Positions 11,280 through 24,856 of a DNA stretch of 64,000 nucleotides are shown here, piece by piece. Position 1 is the first letter of the stretch. Each line of letters opens with the position of its first letter. The position numbers and the translations under genes were made by a program. The notes beneath the pieces are model-generated. The model saw only the letters and a program-made list of their open reading frames with translations, made no database searches and was not told where the DNA came from. The stretch spans positions 23,495,173-23,559,172 of the forward strand of contig NC_066853.1 in the NCBI RefSeq assembly GCF_001640805.2, read 5' to 3'. This DNA comes from Lates calcarifer (lineage: Eukaryota; Chordata; Actinopteri; Centropomidae).

Positions 11280-14200
11280 TCAGTAGGCAGGTTTGCTCAT
11301 GTATTCCTCCATCGTCTGTGTGGAGAAGAGGTATGTATGTGAAGACGTTTCATATGAGTAATAACAAAACCGAGGGGTCTATGACTGTACCTCTTGGAGT
11401 GTGTCAGCCTCCTCCATAGCTACACCCACAGCTACTTTGGAGGTTTCTAAGATTTCTCCTCCCATCAGAAATTCATCTAGGATGAAGTAAGCCTTCTCGA
11501 AGTTGAAAATGATGTCCAACTCACACACCTGACAGAAGACGACAGAACAGACCATGTATTAAACTAAAGATAGGTTGCACTTCCTTGCTCAGTGGTATGG
11601 AAGCTAATTCGAACCATGAGAAAATATTATAAACAACATTTTTTGTTCGAATACTATGGATGACCAGGCCCTAACTGAATATAATAAGGGTGATGATAAT
11701 GAAAGTTATTATATAATTATGAAAAAAAAGAGAAAAAAGTATACACAATTATAAACAGACTCCTTTTTAATTTGTTGTTTTCCACCTGCTCTCTTGATTT
11801 AACTGTTTTTGTTCATTACAAAGCCTGCCTCTCTCTCTTGTTTTGTCATTCAAAACTGGGGGGGCACGTTGAGGTGGTTTCGAAACAGAGGCATCTTATG
11901 GACACCAGGGGGAGTCTGATTAGTAAAGAGCACAGTGACACAACACAACACAAGAGTCACTGTAGTTCAAAGTGTTTGACGTGTGTATAGGTATATTATG
12001 TTTATTATGTATGTATATATGCACACACATATATCCACATGTATATAGGTGTGATAAAAACCACAACCACAAATAAAAACTAATCACTGTTGTCAGTGCC
12101 TTTCCTTTTAAAGTGTCTTTTCACAGCTGGCATAAAATCCATAGAATCTACTAGAATAAGAATCCAGTCTCCTGTTTTCAGTGGCTCTGTGTGTGTTCTC
12201 ATTGTAGTGTGTGATGCAGCACAGGTGTTGTGCACAGACAGTCACTACATGGCCAAATGTATGACATTACGATTTGGTATTTTTATGTTTTGGGCTAGGC
12301 CCCTTAACTCCAGTGAAGGGAATTCTTATTGCTAGCAGCATACATACATGATATTTTGACATTAAGGTGCTTTCTAGCTCTTCGGTAACAGTCTGGGGAA
12401 AACCCTCTCCTGTTACAACATGGCAGTACCTCTGTACACAAAGCCATGTTCTTAAAGAAATTCATTTCTGAGATTGCTGCAGAACTTGGCTGGCCTGCAC
12501 AGAGCCCTGACCTCAGCCCCATCCAGCACCTTGTGTGTGAGCCAGGTCTTATCAGCCAGCATCAGCGTTGGACCTCACGAATGCTCTTGTGGTTGAATGG
12601 GAGCAAATCCCTTCAGCCAAATTGTAAAATCCTGTGGGAAGCTTTCTCAGAGGAGTGGAGGCTGTCTGTTACAGCAGCAGATTAATTGCCACAGCTTTAG
12701 AGTCAGAGCCATTCAAAAATCATATTTGTATTTATGTACCGCCATGTAGAGTGTATTAATATATCTGTTGCAACTGTGTGGCTGTATGATTTGAGGATAA
12801 AAAATAGCAATACTAAAACAAAAAGTAATACCAGAGTTGTGGGCACTTGTGATCCTCAATTACTACTGTTACAGTCACTAACATTAGATACAGAAACATT
12901 ATTGAACAATTGTGTTGTGTTATACAACTGTTAACAGAGTCAGGGGTGAGAGAAAGCAAGCTGGACTGGTTTGCTTCAGAGTCTCATGGCACTTGCCCGA
13001 TTGCCAGAGCTTGCATATTGAAGCTTTAATTTAGCTTTAATTTTAAATTACCCTCCATAGACTAGCTCTCATCCAGAATTCAGAAATTATACCAAAGTAT
13101 TAGACAGTGTAAAATACTCTGTTAGACTCTGTTAGCCAAACACTACTGTTAGACAACAGTAGTGTTTGGCTGAGGAGGTCGTCTTCATAAAATTAAGCTC
13201 CTACACAGCCACAGTGCTCCCGCACAGGTGTTCTCACTTTGCTTGATTAGACCATTTTTCAGGACTGTTGCGAGAATGAGCAGACTGTAACTGACTGACA
13301 TCTCCCTCACTCTGCTCTGAGTGTTTGTGCCCCTGTTTGGACAAGATAAAGTAGACCTTGTTATGGTGCACAAAAAGTCAGGTCAGCCTGAACACAAGTC
13401 TAATTAGCAACAACAATTTAAAACAACTGTGTGTATGAAAACAGACTGTTAATGACCGACAAATTCTGCTTGGACCAAGACACTTGGCTCTACTTACATT
13501 ACCAAAGTATTTATCCAACAGTTCAACATATCTGTGCAGCACTTCGAGGGCCAGCAGCTCATTATCCTGCTCCTCCAGACCAGCACAGAAATAAAGGCTT
13601 GCGTACCTGAAATTGAGGAGGACAAAGGTTAAAGAGCGTTGTTGAGAAAGCAGGAAACAATACAAGCTTATTTGGAAGCACTCTGGGGAGATCATGTCTT
13701 CATATGGCTGCCTGTGTGGATATCCATGAATTAGAAATAAATAATAATAAAAAAAAATAGTGTAAGAATAGAAGGGTTTTTCTGAATAACAAGCACATAC
13801 ATTCTACTGTAAAGGAATGAATCATGTGCAACATTAAATACTTTCACAAAGATATTATGTATTGGCCGTATTTTATTGTGTTATTTCATCCATTCCCTGT
13901 AACCTACTAATTACAAGGCTGTTTCTGTGAAAAGAGAAGATAAAAAGCCATTAGAAGATAAGCACTGATGTGTTGCACCATCACTAACACGGTCCTGCCA
14001 GTAATCTAGGGTCGTGCACTATGTGTTTTACTTGACTTTCTAGGTCTTATTAACTTGTTGAGAACGGATGTGACTGTGCTCTGTGTGTATTTTGGAGCAT
14101 TGAGGAAAGAGGACACAGAGATAAACCACTCAGCATAACACAGAGTCTCTTGTAGGCACCTCCTGGAAACAATCTTGAGGTCCTTCCATTGGAGGAAGCT

Positions 14201-15309
14201 GCAGGAGCGCGGCGGACGGGCCAACACTAACATCATCATGTCCCGGATCACTTTCTTCTTCTCCCGGTCTGTTAACGGCGTGTACCATTTCTGAAGTCGC
14301 AGCTTCCCCTGCCGACTGAACAGCAACAGGAAGCGGATCTGAGGAGGACAGGAGGAGGGAGACGCTGACTTATGGAATTTTTTGTTGTGCAGCGTAAAGG
14401 AAAACAGCAGAAGATGGTATAAAAGGACCAGACAGGATAACATCTTGTGCTGTGAGGTTTTAAAACACAAATGTGTGGCTTGTCAACAGAGGAAAGTAAA
14501 TATAAACACACAATGAAGCAACCACACACAGATGCATGTGCAAACACACACACACATGCATACAATGAGACTAACCCCTCCTACAGTCCTCAAGCCATAA
14601 CTAAAATGAAACCACCTTAAGTCAGCAATTAGATTTCACAACTGGAAACGTGAATGAAGATCACCAGGGAAACAGACCACAGCTCTAGCACCTTTAAGTG
14701 ATAGAGATGTGTCATAACACACTAAATACAGTCTGTGTGTTGTGAAAGGGCAATTAATGAGAGCTCTTTGCCCTGAGGTGCAGCTGCAAGCAGCACTACC
14801 TCTGCTTGCAACAAGATAAACCAGGACATGTGGCGTGTGTAAAGAGGTTAGGAGCACAACAATATATCAGCTACTGGCTGAAATACTTCATTTTAATAAA
14901 GCATGACGTGAAAAAGTATTTTCATATGCAATGTTTTCTTTAAGGCTCAAAAAAAATCCATGTTACAAATAAGATTTGCATTCATTTGCCTCTCAGACGT
15001 CGTTAGACTGTCTATCCTTCTTTAAGCTTTCCACTCTGACTGAAGATAAAACAATTCAACTCCATTATCAATTTCATGACCTTTGATCAAGGAAGTCCTT
15101 CCCCTAAACTGATCTGCAGCAACACAATAGAAAGTAAAGTAAATAATACCCTTCCAGTCGGATGAGTTTTCAGTTTTTAGAAAGTAGCACTTCAAATAAA
15201 CTAGAGCAAACAAAAACGTTTGTTAAACCGCAGGACATATTTTCCTGCCTTCACGTGCATGGACAAATCAGTACATCCAGTGATAGCAACAAGCCCGGAT
15301 ACTCACCAT
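11280..15309 (-). CDS. ap1s3: AP-1 adaptor complex sigma subunit (sigma-1C type)
   Basis: Five coding exons, all joining in phase: 15309-15307 (the ATG only), 14338-14160, 13606-13498, 11528-11391 and 11315-11280. The protein is 154 residues, the same as human AP1S3. It is the small longin-fold subunit of the clathrin adaptor AP-1, which sorts cargo at the trans-Golgi network and endosomes. The family is clear from [13 protein letters not shown] at residues 8-20 and [14 protein letters not shown] followed by [19 protein letters not shown]. The tail ends [11 protein letters not shown], which differs from the human sigma-1C tail as I recall it. If exon 4 is not spliced at its GTACAG donor, the frame reads three more codons and stops, an alternative short end. 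The donor after exon 2 (GTGCCT) is weak. A sigma-1A or sigma-1B paralogue is less likely given the sequence and the neighbours scg2 and wdfy1. Confidence 0.9.
12290..12690 (+). mobile_element. Degraded Tc1/mariner transposase fragment in ap1s3 intron
   Basis: Read on +, this stretch still encodes the block [14 protein letters not shown] (from 12491), the hallmark around the catalytic DDE region of Tc1-like transposases. The rest resembles an abundant fish Tc1-like family that I recognise from the DNA. Frameshifts and stop codons break it, so it is inactive. It lies in the ap1s3 intron between the exons at 11528 and 13498, on the opposite strand to the gene. Confidence 0.75.
13134..13171. repeat. 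Perfect 17-bp hairpin with 4-base loop
   Basis: The arm AGCCAAACACTACTGTT (13134-13150) is followed by AGAC and then by its exact reverse complement (13155-13171). Pairing extends a few bases further with a mismatch. It lies in an ap1s3 intron and could be the centre of a small inverted-repeat transposon or a structured RNA. Confidence 0.85.
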
Positions 15310-16442
15310 CTTGTCACAAGCCGTGGGACAGACGTCACTCAAGTTCAAATCCTGCAGGTTTCTGCACTTTTATCCTCGGACCCTACTGTGCTGTGTGCGT
15401 TTCGAGAAGAGGCGACATTGTTGCTTTTCAGCGCGCCCACACCTCCTCCAGTCAGAGCCGCGCCCTTCTCAGATCCAGCTGCTGATTGGTTTCCGGGGAA
15501 CTTCCGGGGCAGAGCTACACGCAGACAGGTGCGTCAGTGCAGCGAGGAGCAGGTGGACGGCCAGTAAGGCTACGGGAATATATGAGTTTCATTCAGTTAG
15601 AGCTTCTTTGGGCATAAGCCACGTGAATCTCCGTGATGAGCGCATGAGAAAACTCACCCCATTAATGGGTCATGTATTTATCTGAATGTATCTTTATGAA
15701 GAACAAAAGCAACATTTTATTTTAGACCTAAATCAAAATTAGGAGATAACACTTAAAATGGCTAACATTTCTCCCCTTTGTAGACTAGGCTTGTCTCTGT
15801 GTGGGAAAGATGGGTGTAAGGTCACCTGTCAATATATAGTATATATACCAGTGTATTAACACTTACATTGTGACATTGGAACATTGGAATTATTTTTAGC
15901 TAAAAACTGCTAGCTTACAGCTCCGTTAAACTAAGTTAGCTAGTTTAATTTGTGCAGCAGACGGAGATAGCAGATTTATTTACGGAGGTTCGGCTTCGTT
16001 AACTGTCTCTGTCAGGGAGTCTGTATTTTATTGTGTATGACAAATATTTTATGTCGAATATTTTGTGAGTCCCTTCCTACTACTCTCTGAGATATGAGCT
16101 GCCATTTTATTTACATGGAAGATATCATGTAAATCACCAACTGAAGAAAGTTTCAACAGGAATATCAAACTGTAAAATTACGTTACCTCATAACGCAGGC
16201 TAATCCCACGGTGAATTCAGTTTTCTCAACAGAAATCACAGGAATACAAAGGGGGTATATCCTGTATATGTCTGTCTGTTTGTAGGTGAAATAACACTGA
16301 ACTGAACAAATGCATCCTTCCTTCCCGCCGCTGGGCGGTCTGGTCGGTGGAGTTTTCTCTCACCGGAGCTACACGTGGTCTGAGTCCAGAGTAAAAGCAG
16401 AGGAGAGAGCTCAGCTCAGCGAGAGGCTTCCAGAGCGACACC
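15310..16442. promoter_or_regulatory. Shared upstream region of ap1s3 (-) and dhrs12 (+)
   Basis: The two genes are head-to-head, with start codons 1.13 kb apart. Near ap1s3 there is a reversed CCAAT box (ATTGG, 15485-15489) and two tandem ETS-like TTCCGG motifs (15491-15496 and 15502-15507). A CRE-like GACGTCAC (15331-15338) lies just upstream of the ap1s3 start. No TATA box is evident, which is common for housekeeping genes. Transcription start sites cannot be fixed from sequence alone. Confidence 0.5.
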
Positions 16443-19400
16443 ATGTCTCTGTACCGCAACTCCGCCTGGTTCCTGAAGGGAATGACCGAGTTCACCAGGT
16501 AAGATGCTTCTGTCTGTCCTGCACATCATTGTCAGCGTTTTAGGAGCTGGAGCGAGTCTGTGACCTGATGTCCTGTGTCTATCCTCACTTGTGTGTGTAT
16601 ATGTTTAGGAAAAGTTATTTCATGTTAGTATATAGTAATACTGATCTAGTTATGCATCTTAAATTCATCAGAAAGGATGTTAAGATTGAACAGGTGTGAC
16701 TGCTAATAATATTGCGCCATATTAAACTGCTCTTTGCCACATGATTTCATTGAGATTTAATTGAATTGTATAATTGTATGTGAGTACAAATCACAGAGCA
16801 TTTTTAATTGAACTTTTACAGGCACCATTCTAACAATCTAATAATTTTAAAATAGAAGAGATTTCATTTTTCTTAAAAAGTGCTTTTCTTTATTTTTGGT
16901 TTATGTAGGTATATAGGTAAAGATATTTTTTACCCTACACTGAGCTTCTGGTCATTTTAAATGTATGTACTGTATGGGTGTCTAGGAAGAAAATCGACTC
17001 TAAGAGATGGGATGGGTTTGGACCACCGAATTACAGAGTTTACCTGGCTCGTTGTATACGATAGAATAGAAACAGAGAACCCCAACTCACTACTCTCAGG
17101 TCTTTTCATTTAAAGACTCTGATCAAAATTTTGAAGACACATCTGATGAAAGTTAAAACCATGAGGAGTAGAGCTGAAAAAAGTAGTAATCAATTAGTTG
17201 GTCGACAGGAAATGAATAATTTTGATAACTGATCAATAATTTAAAACATTTTAAACCAGAAATGCCAAATATTTAATTATTTCAAATTGTGAAATGAGAG
17301 GATATGCTGTGTTTTATGTCGTAAATCACATATCTTTGGATTTTGGACTGTTTGTCAGACAAGAAGACCTCACCTTGAGCTCTAGGAAAGTGGAATGGGA
17401 AATGTCACAAACAATGAATCTGTAAAATAAATAAAAAATAAATAATTGCCATATTAATCTATAATGACAGTATTATTATTTTCAACTGTAATGTTAAGCA
17501 ATATTAAAATTATATACAGGGTAGGTATAGGTCATATGAGGTCGGGTTAAGTCAAAAGTTTTATGAGGGGTGAGGCTGTGAGAGGGAAGAAAATACAGCT
17601 GAGTTTTGTTCCTGCTGTTTACCAACCTTTAATTGCCATTGCATCACTGACCAGAATGAACATGGTGCACATCCTTGAATATCAGTGATAAATGACTCCA
17701 GCAAAGTTGATAATGACTCAGCAGGAGCCATGTAAGACAGCTGTTCAGCTGTTCAAGGTTCTAAATGCTTTATCGGTCCTGTCTGATCTGTTGCAGCCCT
17801 AAGGCGCCATTCCTCACCAGTATACAGCAAGCCAAATTGTCTGAAGAGGTGCTTTTGTGATTGTTTCCCTTCTCCCCTTTGTTCTGTGTTATCTTTTACC
17901 CCAGAGAGCTGCCCGGCAACCCGCTCTGACCCTGCACTAATAGCTCTCTGCATGACACCAGTGAACAGAGCAGGCATTTAGCCTCAGTATTACCCCCTCC
18001 CTGTCCCCTTTATCCCCCCCCCCCTTCAGCCGCCCTCAACAATGGCATCCAGGACAATGAGGGGAATTGAGGTCCACACACACACACTCCAATGCTGTTG
18101 TCACTGTCAGTAGTCCCATCCCAAACCATGTCTCCTCAGAGACAATGCCAGGCACCCTCTCTTCTTCATTGTATCTGTACAGTAAAGCTGTGAAGTGAAA
18201 TACAGTAAGCAGGCTGACCTCAAACACTGACCCGTTATGACCTGAACATACACAAACGCACACATACAACACTAAACTCAGCACTGAGGCAGAGATACAG
18301 ATGCATGGAAGCAGTACAGATGTGCAGATGAGCAGGCTGCTGATATGGTAAATGGTAATATCTTGCAGGAATGCCTTCCTGTCAACCTCCAAGCGGTTTG
18401 TAGAGAAGGACCTGGAAGTGTCCGTGGCTGGACGCTCCTTCATGATAACTGGAGCCAACAGTGGCATTGGGAAAGCCACCGCAATGGCCATCGCTAAGAA
18501 AGGTACCACTCTTACTGTTGTTTCTCAGAAACACAACTCATATGTCAACACAAGCTGAACATATGGTTTAACTGATACTCATGTACTTTGAAAGTTTCTA
18601 GTGTCATTACCAGGAGTTACAGTGGTAAACCTGCAAGTCATTTTTGTCAAACTTTATACTACAACTGGCACTGCATCTAATGGTGTATGTGAAGCAGGTA
18701 TACAGTATATACTTGCACACAATGCCTCTACTATACTAAACAGAGTGTATTGTTCAATGCGTTGTTGTATATTGTACATTAAGCAGTGCAAGTCCACCCA
18801 TCTAAATTGCCAAAATGGAGAAAACTGTAATTGTACATATTGTTCATACCATAGAATAAAAAGTAAATCATTCTAAAAAAAATAACCCTGCACCATGTAG
18901 TGATGATTTGCTTTATTTAAAATGTAAATCAAAGCTACAGAATAGCATATGCACATCCCAATAATGTATTAGGTAGAGTCTGCAAGAAGACAAAAACAGT
19001 TGTAGAAAAAAGGGAAAACATCGACTGGAGATTTTGTAGCAATGTTGTAGCTTTACTCCATAAACCTTTCTGGGAAGATTAGTTCTGTTCTGTCTTACTA
19101 AATCTGTGCATAACAAGAGGCAGAGTGATTTTAAAGGTGGTGATACCTACTTATTATGAGAAATAAGATCCAATATTTTGTATCGCCTGCCTGCTGTATG
19201 TATTCTGCCCTCATAAACCAGAACAAAATGTGTTAGAAATATTTATAGAACACTGTAGCTCATAGTGTGATTATGTAAAGTTGGATGCATCACAGGTAGG
19301 TGAAGATAAATCCAGTCTCCTCCTCTTAAAGAATATATAATATTGCTTTTTCTGTGTCTGTCACAGGTGGGACGATCCACATGGTGTGTAGGAACAAGGA

Positions 19401-22400
19401 CAAGGCTGAGGAGGCGAGGGCTGATATTGTAAAGGAGACGGGAAACAAAGTACAGTATGACTCACTTCTCAACAATTTTTTTCAGTGGGGACAGATGACC
19501 TTCAAATTGACTCTGATTTCCCAGACATGACATTATTTATTATTCTAAATTGCTGGTGTAATTGCAGGAGGTCTATGTCCACATCCTGGACCTGTCTGAG
19601 ACCAAGAAGGTCTGGGAGTTTGCTGAGGCTTTCAAGAGAAAGTACAAGGCCCTAAATGTGCTGGTGAGTGACATGAGTTACTTATTCTCATATATGAAAA
19701 TATATGGCTTTGTGTACAGATCTGTCATATCTTACTGTCATTCACCATGTCACAGCTTATTTTACCTGATACATTTTGTGACAATATAAATTAGGAAAAA
19801 TATTGTGTGGTGTGTAATCTGCCTAGATCAATAATGCAGGCTCCATCATGAGTCAGAGGGATATGAATGCTGAGGGCCTTGAGAAGAGCTTTGCTACCAA
19901 TGTCCTTGGTGAGTCAAAGGTCAGGGGTGAGGTGTGAAGAAAACAATAAGAAGGGAAGACTGGGATAGATATGAAAAGTGTTGTTCCATCCTTGTTTGTC
20001 TGCCAGGGGTTTACATCCTCACCAAGAGTCTCATTCCTTTGCTGGAGAAGAGTGCAGATCCCAGAGTGGTGAGTCTGAGAGACACAACCTGTTTGTTTTA
20101 CACAGTCACAATCTCCTAGTATCTGCTCTGCTGTAAGTTTGTCTGACCTCACAAAAATTTTAGACTCTTATTGTTCTCAGGCTTCAAACTTATTTTCAGA
20201 CTTTTACAGGGGTTAGTAGCTATTTGTCCCCTGCTGACTGTTGAAAAGTCTTTCTGCCTGAGGATAAAAGCTGAGCGTTATCTCTGTTAATGGCATGTGC
20301 TCTTTTCCTCCTAGTATCATATCTCCAGGTATGGCTAATTGCTCACTGTTAGTTTGGTTGCCTCAGGTCAAATACAGACAGGATACCAAGCTTTACAATT
20401 AAACCTCCTGTATGAACACTTTCAATAGAACCAACAGAAACTGATCAAAGTTTTTATACACATAGCACATTTCTTCAGGCATCTACAACAGCTTTTGTTG
20501 TGCCTCCTTCTGTGTAGTGGATGTTACCAGAAATAATCAATGTAATTAAGAGTGTTAGGAATCTGTATACAGAGGAACATAAACCCGTCTGTGACATTGA
20601 CAGATTAACTGTCAGTGCTAAGTGCAGTGTAGATCCTATTCCTAAAGTCAGTGATCACTTCTTTGGTTTTAAACACAAAGATTATTAAAAACTGTACTCA
20701 GTAAAGTAAAAACACTCACTGTACACACTGTAAGCAGTATTACTCCTTTCAGTGTTGTTTTATATTATAATACAATATTATTATTGATGTATAACATGAA
20801 AGCAGTAATGTAATATACAACAATGGATCATAGCTCAAAGCTGATCATAGGTTTTGTATGTAGAATTTGAACCTGCAAGGAAATGAAAAACTTCAGATAA
20901 ATGAAGTGAAGTACAGTGAAGCTGAAGTAGACGATGCATCAAAGTACTTAAATATTTCAAAGATGTACTTACTCTAACGTAAAGTATGTGATTAACATAC
21001 TTACAGTAGTTACACTGCACCACTGTATACAGTGAAGATTAAAATACAGGATATACACATAATATGGAGTTGGATTTGATATCATGACCAATAAAACCCC
21101 AGCTCCCTTTTCCATCCCCTGACCACTGTTTCCATTCCTCCATGTTCAGATCACCGTGTCATCAGGAGGAATGTTGGTGCAGAAGCTCAGGACGGGAAAC
21201 CTGCAGTCTGACAGAGGCCGCTACGATGGCACTATGGTCTACGCCCAGCACAAAGTAAGACCTGAGCCTGGTCCTGCCGATCAGTGTGTTGAGGCTCAGT
21301 CACCAAGATTGTGACTGAGGGACTGTGAGACTTTACAGTACTTTAGTGATTTGAGTTTGTTAGGAAACAGACAACACATTTAAAATTTACAGTAGAAAGA
21401 AAAACCTAGACTATTAACATCATAGCAGTAGATATTGCAGCTGATTTGGTCCTGTTGTTAGTCATTGAGATAATTCATGAATCGGAAACTTAATATAAAT
21501 GACTGTACTATTAATGTACTACTAATGGTGGTGTTGCATTTTCATATTTTATAGAGATATGCATGAAAGTGCTGCTAGAACTTTTAGGTTGAAATATAAA
21601 AATGAATGTAAACATGTTGCATATGAAGCAGAATTCTGGAAACATCACTAGGAGTATCTGCCTTCACAAGCCCGTGACAGTTAAATCTTGTTTTGTCTTG
21701 TTATGTCACAGAGAACATCAAATGACACCTGAGTCTTGTTACCTTAAATCTACTTAAGGTCCAACCCTTCAGACATCCTGTAAGTTTTCTCTCATTTTCT
21801 CTCTCTCTCTCTTTCTGTGTGTGTGTGTGTGTGTTCCAGAGGCAGCAGGTGGTGATGACAGAGCAGCTGGCAAAGACTCATACAAACATCCACTTCTCCG
21901 TCATGCATCCTGGCTGGGTGGACACTCCAGGTACTGACATGAGGAATTAATTGTTATCACTTTTTGGACAAATTTAACAAAATCATTTTCTATTCAATAT
22001 TCCAATATTGTTTCCTAACACTTATCCAAGTTTGTTCTTCTCCCTCACTGTCTCTGTCTGTCCCAGCGGTGGCCAATGCCATGCCAGACTTCCATCGCTC
22101 CATGAAGGACAGTCTGCGAACCCCAGAGCAGGGGGCTGACACCGTGGTGTGGCTGGCTGTCTCTGAGGCTGCAACCACAAACCCAAGTGGATGCTTCTAT
22201 CAGGGTATGATACAGAAATTTCACAATCTTTAATATGTATGTTGTGCGCATTTATCCATTAGGGATTTATGCGTTACAAAAAGGGTTACAAAGTAAAATT
22301 TGAATCACCCAAGACTGCAAAAAACAGTAAGAATGGCAAGAGAGGACAGAATAGAGGACTGCTGGTTGAATTATGTGTTTGTCAGTTGTGGGTGGGATGG

Positions 22401-24456
22401 TAGGGCATGGTGTGTGTGTGTGTGTGTTTGTGTGTGAGGGTTTGGCCTGTGTCCATTGCAGCTGGAGTGGGCTGCTTTTGGTGCCAGATACTGCCAGAGT
22501 ACAGTGCCTCCACGAGCGCACACACACACACACAAATGGCGTACATGCACACATACACAATGACCCTAATGGCCTTGAGGAGGGAGGCTGTAGCCTTGTA
22601 GGAAAAACACACTTCAACAGAGACACAAACATACTGCATTCATCTTTTCATTCATGTGATGTAAAATGAGGCAGTTTTGTCTGGTGTCCACATTTTTCAT
22701 TCTAAGCAGGTTGATGGACCTTGCTGCTGATATTTATTTCATACCAGTACAGACAGTGATGTGGTAACAACACGCTTTAGATGACATCACGTCAAATTGA
22801 AGACATCATGTCTCTTTGGGTTTTGGTTACAGGAAAAGCCCAAATTCTGACACATCTGACGTGTCCCCCTAAACACCAGCCAAGCTGTCAGCCTGGCTTT
22901 TTTCCACTGCTTTATCTCATGTCAACACTCACTCAGCCAAACAGCTACAAGTGCCAAAATCATATCAGCTGTCAACAAAGGCAATATTTACTAATATGGT
23001 AGCAACACTGACAAATTTAGATTTTGTCATTCCCATGAAAGATTCTAATACTGCACATATTGAGATCTAAACTGAAAGTGTTTTTCTGTATTTGTATTTC
23101 TATATGTAAGTGCTTACACATCACATTTATCCCACAACAAAGCTGGAATTCAGCTGCAGTGTGATCACAGCCCCAGTGAAAATGTAACCCGACGACAGAA
23201 ACTGTTAGAGAAATACAGTGTATAATACAGTCACAACAGTTTGGATACTTTTAGTTCAGGCAGGTTCTGTGTTTTTGTGATGACAGTGCCTGACCTTATG
23301 GAATCATATAAATACACACTAAATATTATTCTATGGAGACATTTCTGGAAATGCTGTTGTACTGTATTAGTTGAGCAGTAGCATTTCAGTCAACTGACGT
23401 TTCTTGCTTGTGTTAATTCTTGTTGAAAATCTCAGAGGTAGAGAGTAGAGATAGCCTTGATGATATATTTCATTGGTATAGTTTCTCTGGTTACAGTAAA
23501 ATGTTAATGGTTATGGGTCAGATGTTTCACACAAACAGACCTACCTGCACATCTTATTTCACTGTTTCAGGCTATCTACAGGTCTTGAAAAAGCATTAAA
23601 TTCAGTTTCATAAGAAAAAAAACTTTGAGGGCATTAAAGTCTTAAATTTAATTTGCAAATGTCAGAGATATGTTTATATACATGTAATAAAATGTTTTTG
23701 TATCCAATTGCTGGCTGTCATGAGATGTTAGACATCTATAAATGAAAAGTGATAGATAGTTGTGTAAGTGGTGAATAAAAAAAGTTTTTCATTGGTTAAT
23801 CCAAACCCAGGTCACAATAATTTAATAATATTTTAATTAATTTCGACAATATCATCAGAAGTTACTGTTATATACTGCAGAGGATCACTGGAAAAATTGA
23901 TAGAATAATAAATAAATCTTCTCCATTTGGTTTCCATCATACTTTGGTTGGCTGTTACATTTTGAAACAGGTATTAATTTTGAAACGGGTATTAAATTGC
24001 TCTCTGCGTTAAAAAGGTCTTAGAAAGTCTTAAATTTAACTTGGCGAAAACTGCAGAAACCCTGCTGTTTGAGTTATGTTTCAGTGTCAGGAGGCACGCC
24101 TGGCTCAATCTGTTGCCACCAGGGATGAGAGTTGAGTTTTTGCATGTGTTTGCATTTGGTTTGTACATGTGTATGGCCTTTATAGCCTTTTAAACACAGG
24201 CAGTATCAGAGCTGACTCTCTGTCACTGCACTGTATGTTCCCTGACACCCACATTCTTTAACAGTAAAACCAGAGAACCAATAGACAGGCTTTTTCATGT
24301 ACACACCTTCATGTTAACATCTATGTGTGTTTGTGCTCAGACCGCAAGATGGTGTCCACCCACCTGCCGCTGGCCTGGACCCACAGCTCCCCCCTGGAGG
24401 AGCAGAAGTTAATGTCTCTGCTCGAGGACTTGGCCAAGACATTCCAGCCACACTGA
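16443..24456 (+). CDS. dhrs12: Short-chain dehydrogenase/reductase, DHRS12 family
   Basis: Ten exons join in phase: 16443-16498, 18369-18502, 19367-19449, 19568-19663, 19827-19908, 20007-20068, 21150-21254, 21840-21930, 22067-22204 and 24341-24456. The protein is 320 residues; human DHRS12 is 317 by memory. The SDR features are present: cofactor motif TGANSGIG at 46-53, NNAG at 125-128, VSSGG around 174-178, and catalytic Tyr202 and Lys206 in YAQHK. It should be an NAD(P)(H)-dependent oxidoreductase; the physiological substrate of the family is poorly known. Start and end (MSLYRNSAWF; HLPLAW and the C-terminal helix) match the family along the whole length. The exon 8 acceptor follows a CT/TG tract. 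Because it sits beside wdfy1 and not wdfy2, it may be a dhrs12-like paralogue as named in zebrafish. Confidence 0.93.
20690..21027. mobile_element. Short non-autonomous DNA element in dhrs12 intron
   Basis: The segment from the 'actcagtaaagtaaaa' edge to the 'gttacactgcaccactg' edge resembles a very common teleost short element with 'aagtacttaagta' and 'gatcataagttttgtatgta' interior blocks. Recognition is from memory of the family; no transposase frame is present. Confidence 0.55.
21789..21835 (+). repeat. CT/TG tract at dhrs12 exon 8 acceptor
   Basis: A CT run followed by about nine TG units ends four bases before the acceptor AG of exon 8 (exon starts 21840). The repeat therefore supplies the polypyrimidine tract of this intron. 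Confidence 0.85.
23569..24064. mobile_element. Probable non-autonomous DNA transposon relic
   Basis: The right edge carries 'gtcttaaatttaacttg' followed by 'ctgcagaaaccctg', typical of a widespread fish repeat whose ends read CAGGGTTTCTGCAG. The left edge has the matching 'ctacaggtcttgaaaaag' and 'aaagtcttaaattt' blocks. It lies in the last dhrs12 intron and has no coding capacity. Confidence 0.5.
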
Positions 24457-24814
24457 GACAGCAGGAAACTGGGAACCAGTAAACCACCTGCACTAACAAT
24501 ATAAGCTCATACTGACCACAACTGGACTCCAGAATGGATCTGCTTCTGTTTTTCCAAAAGCATTTGGAGTGTTAGATGCAGTTTTGGTCACTGGCTTAAA
24601 TTGGGACAGATGGAAACCCAACCAAGCAGACTAAACTCACCTTTAACTGAGGGATTAGCAAGATTTGTAATGGTTTTCTTACTTGTTAGCTCAACTTTAT
24701 ACGGACTACCACCTCTGTGGCTTAAACCTTTATTATGAGTGTTTGATAGTGATGCTGCCTTCAGTGAGATTTCTGAGGAGGTTATCTCGCTGATAGAGAG
24801 AACACTGTCATAAA

Positions 24815-24851
<37 letters not shown>
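24815..24851. repeat. (CA)n microsatellite in dhrs12 3' UTR
   Basis: About 18 CA units within the 3' UTR of dhrs12, between the stop at 24456 and the poly(A) signals near 25.2 kb. Confidence 0.9.

Positions 24852-24856
<5 letters not shown>

Noticed and set aside
12446..12685. 79-codon open frame as a host gene
   Set aside because: Contains the Tc1 transposase block WPAQSPDL; it is a transposon remnant, not a host gene.
14272..14565. 97-codon minus-strand frame extending ap1s3 exon 2 upstream
   Set aside because: A clear acceptor at 14339 and the ATG/GTGAGT exon at 15307-15309 explain the 5' end; the extension is intronic.
18036..18509. 157-codon antisense open frame over dhrs12 exon 2
   Set aside because: Shadow of the dhrs12 exon extended through intron; no family resemblance.
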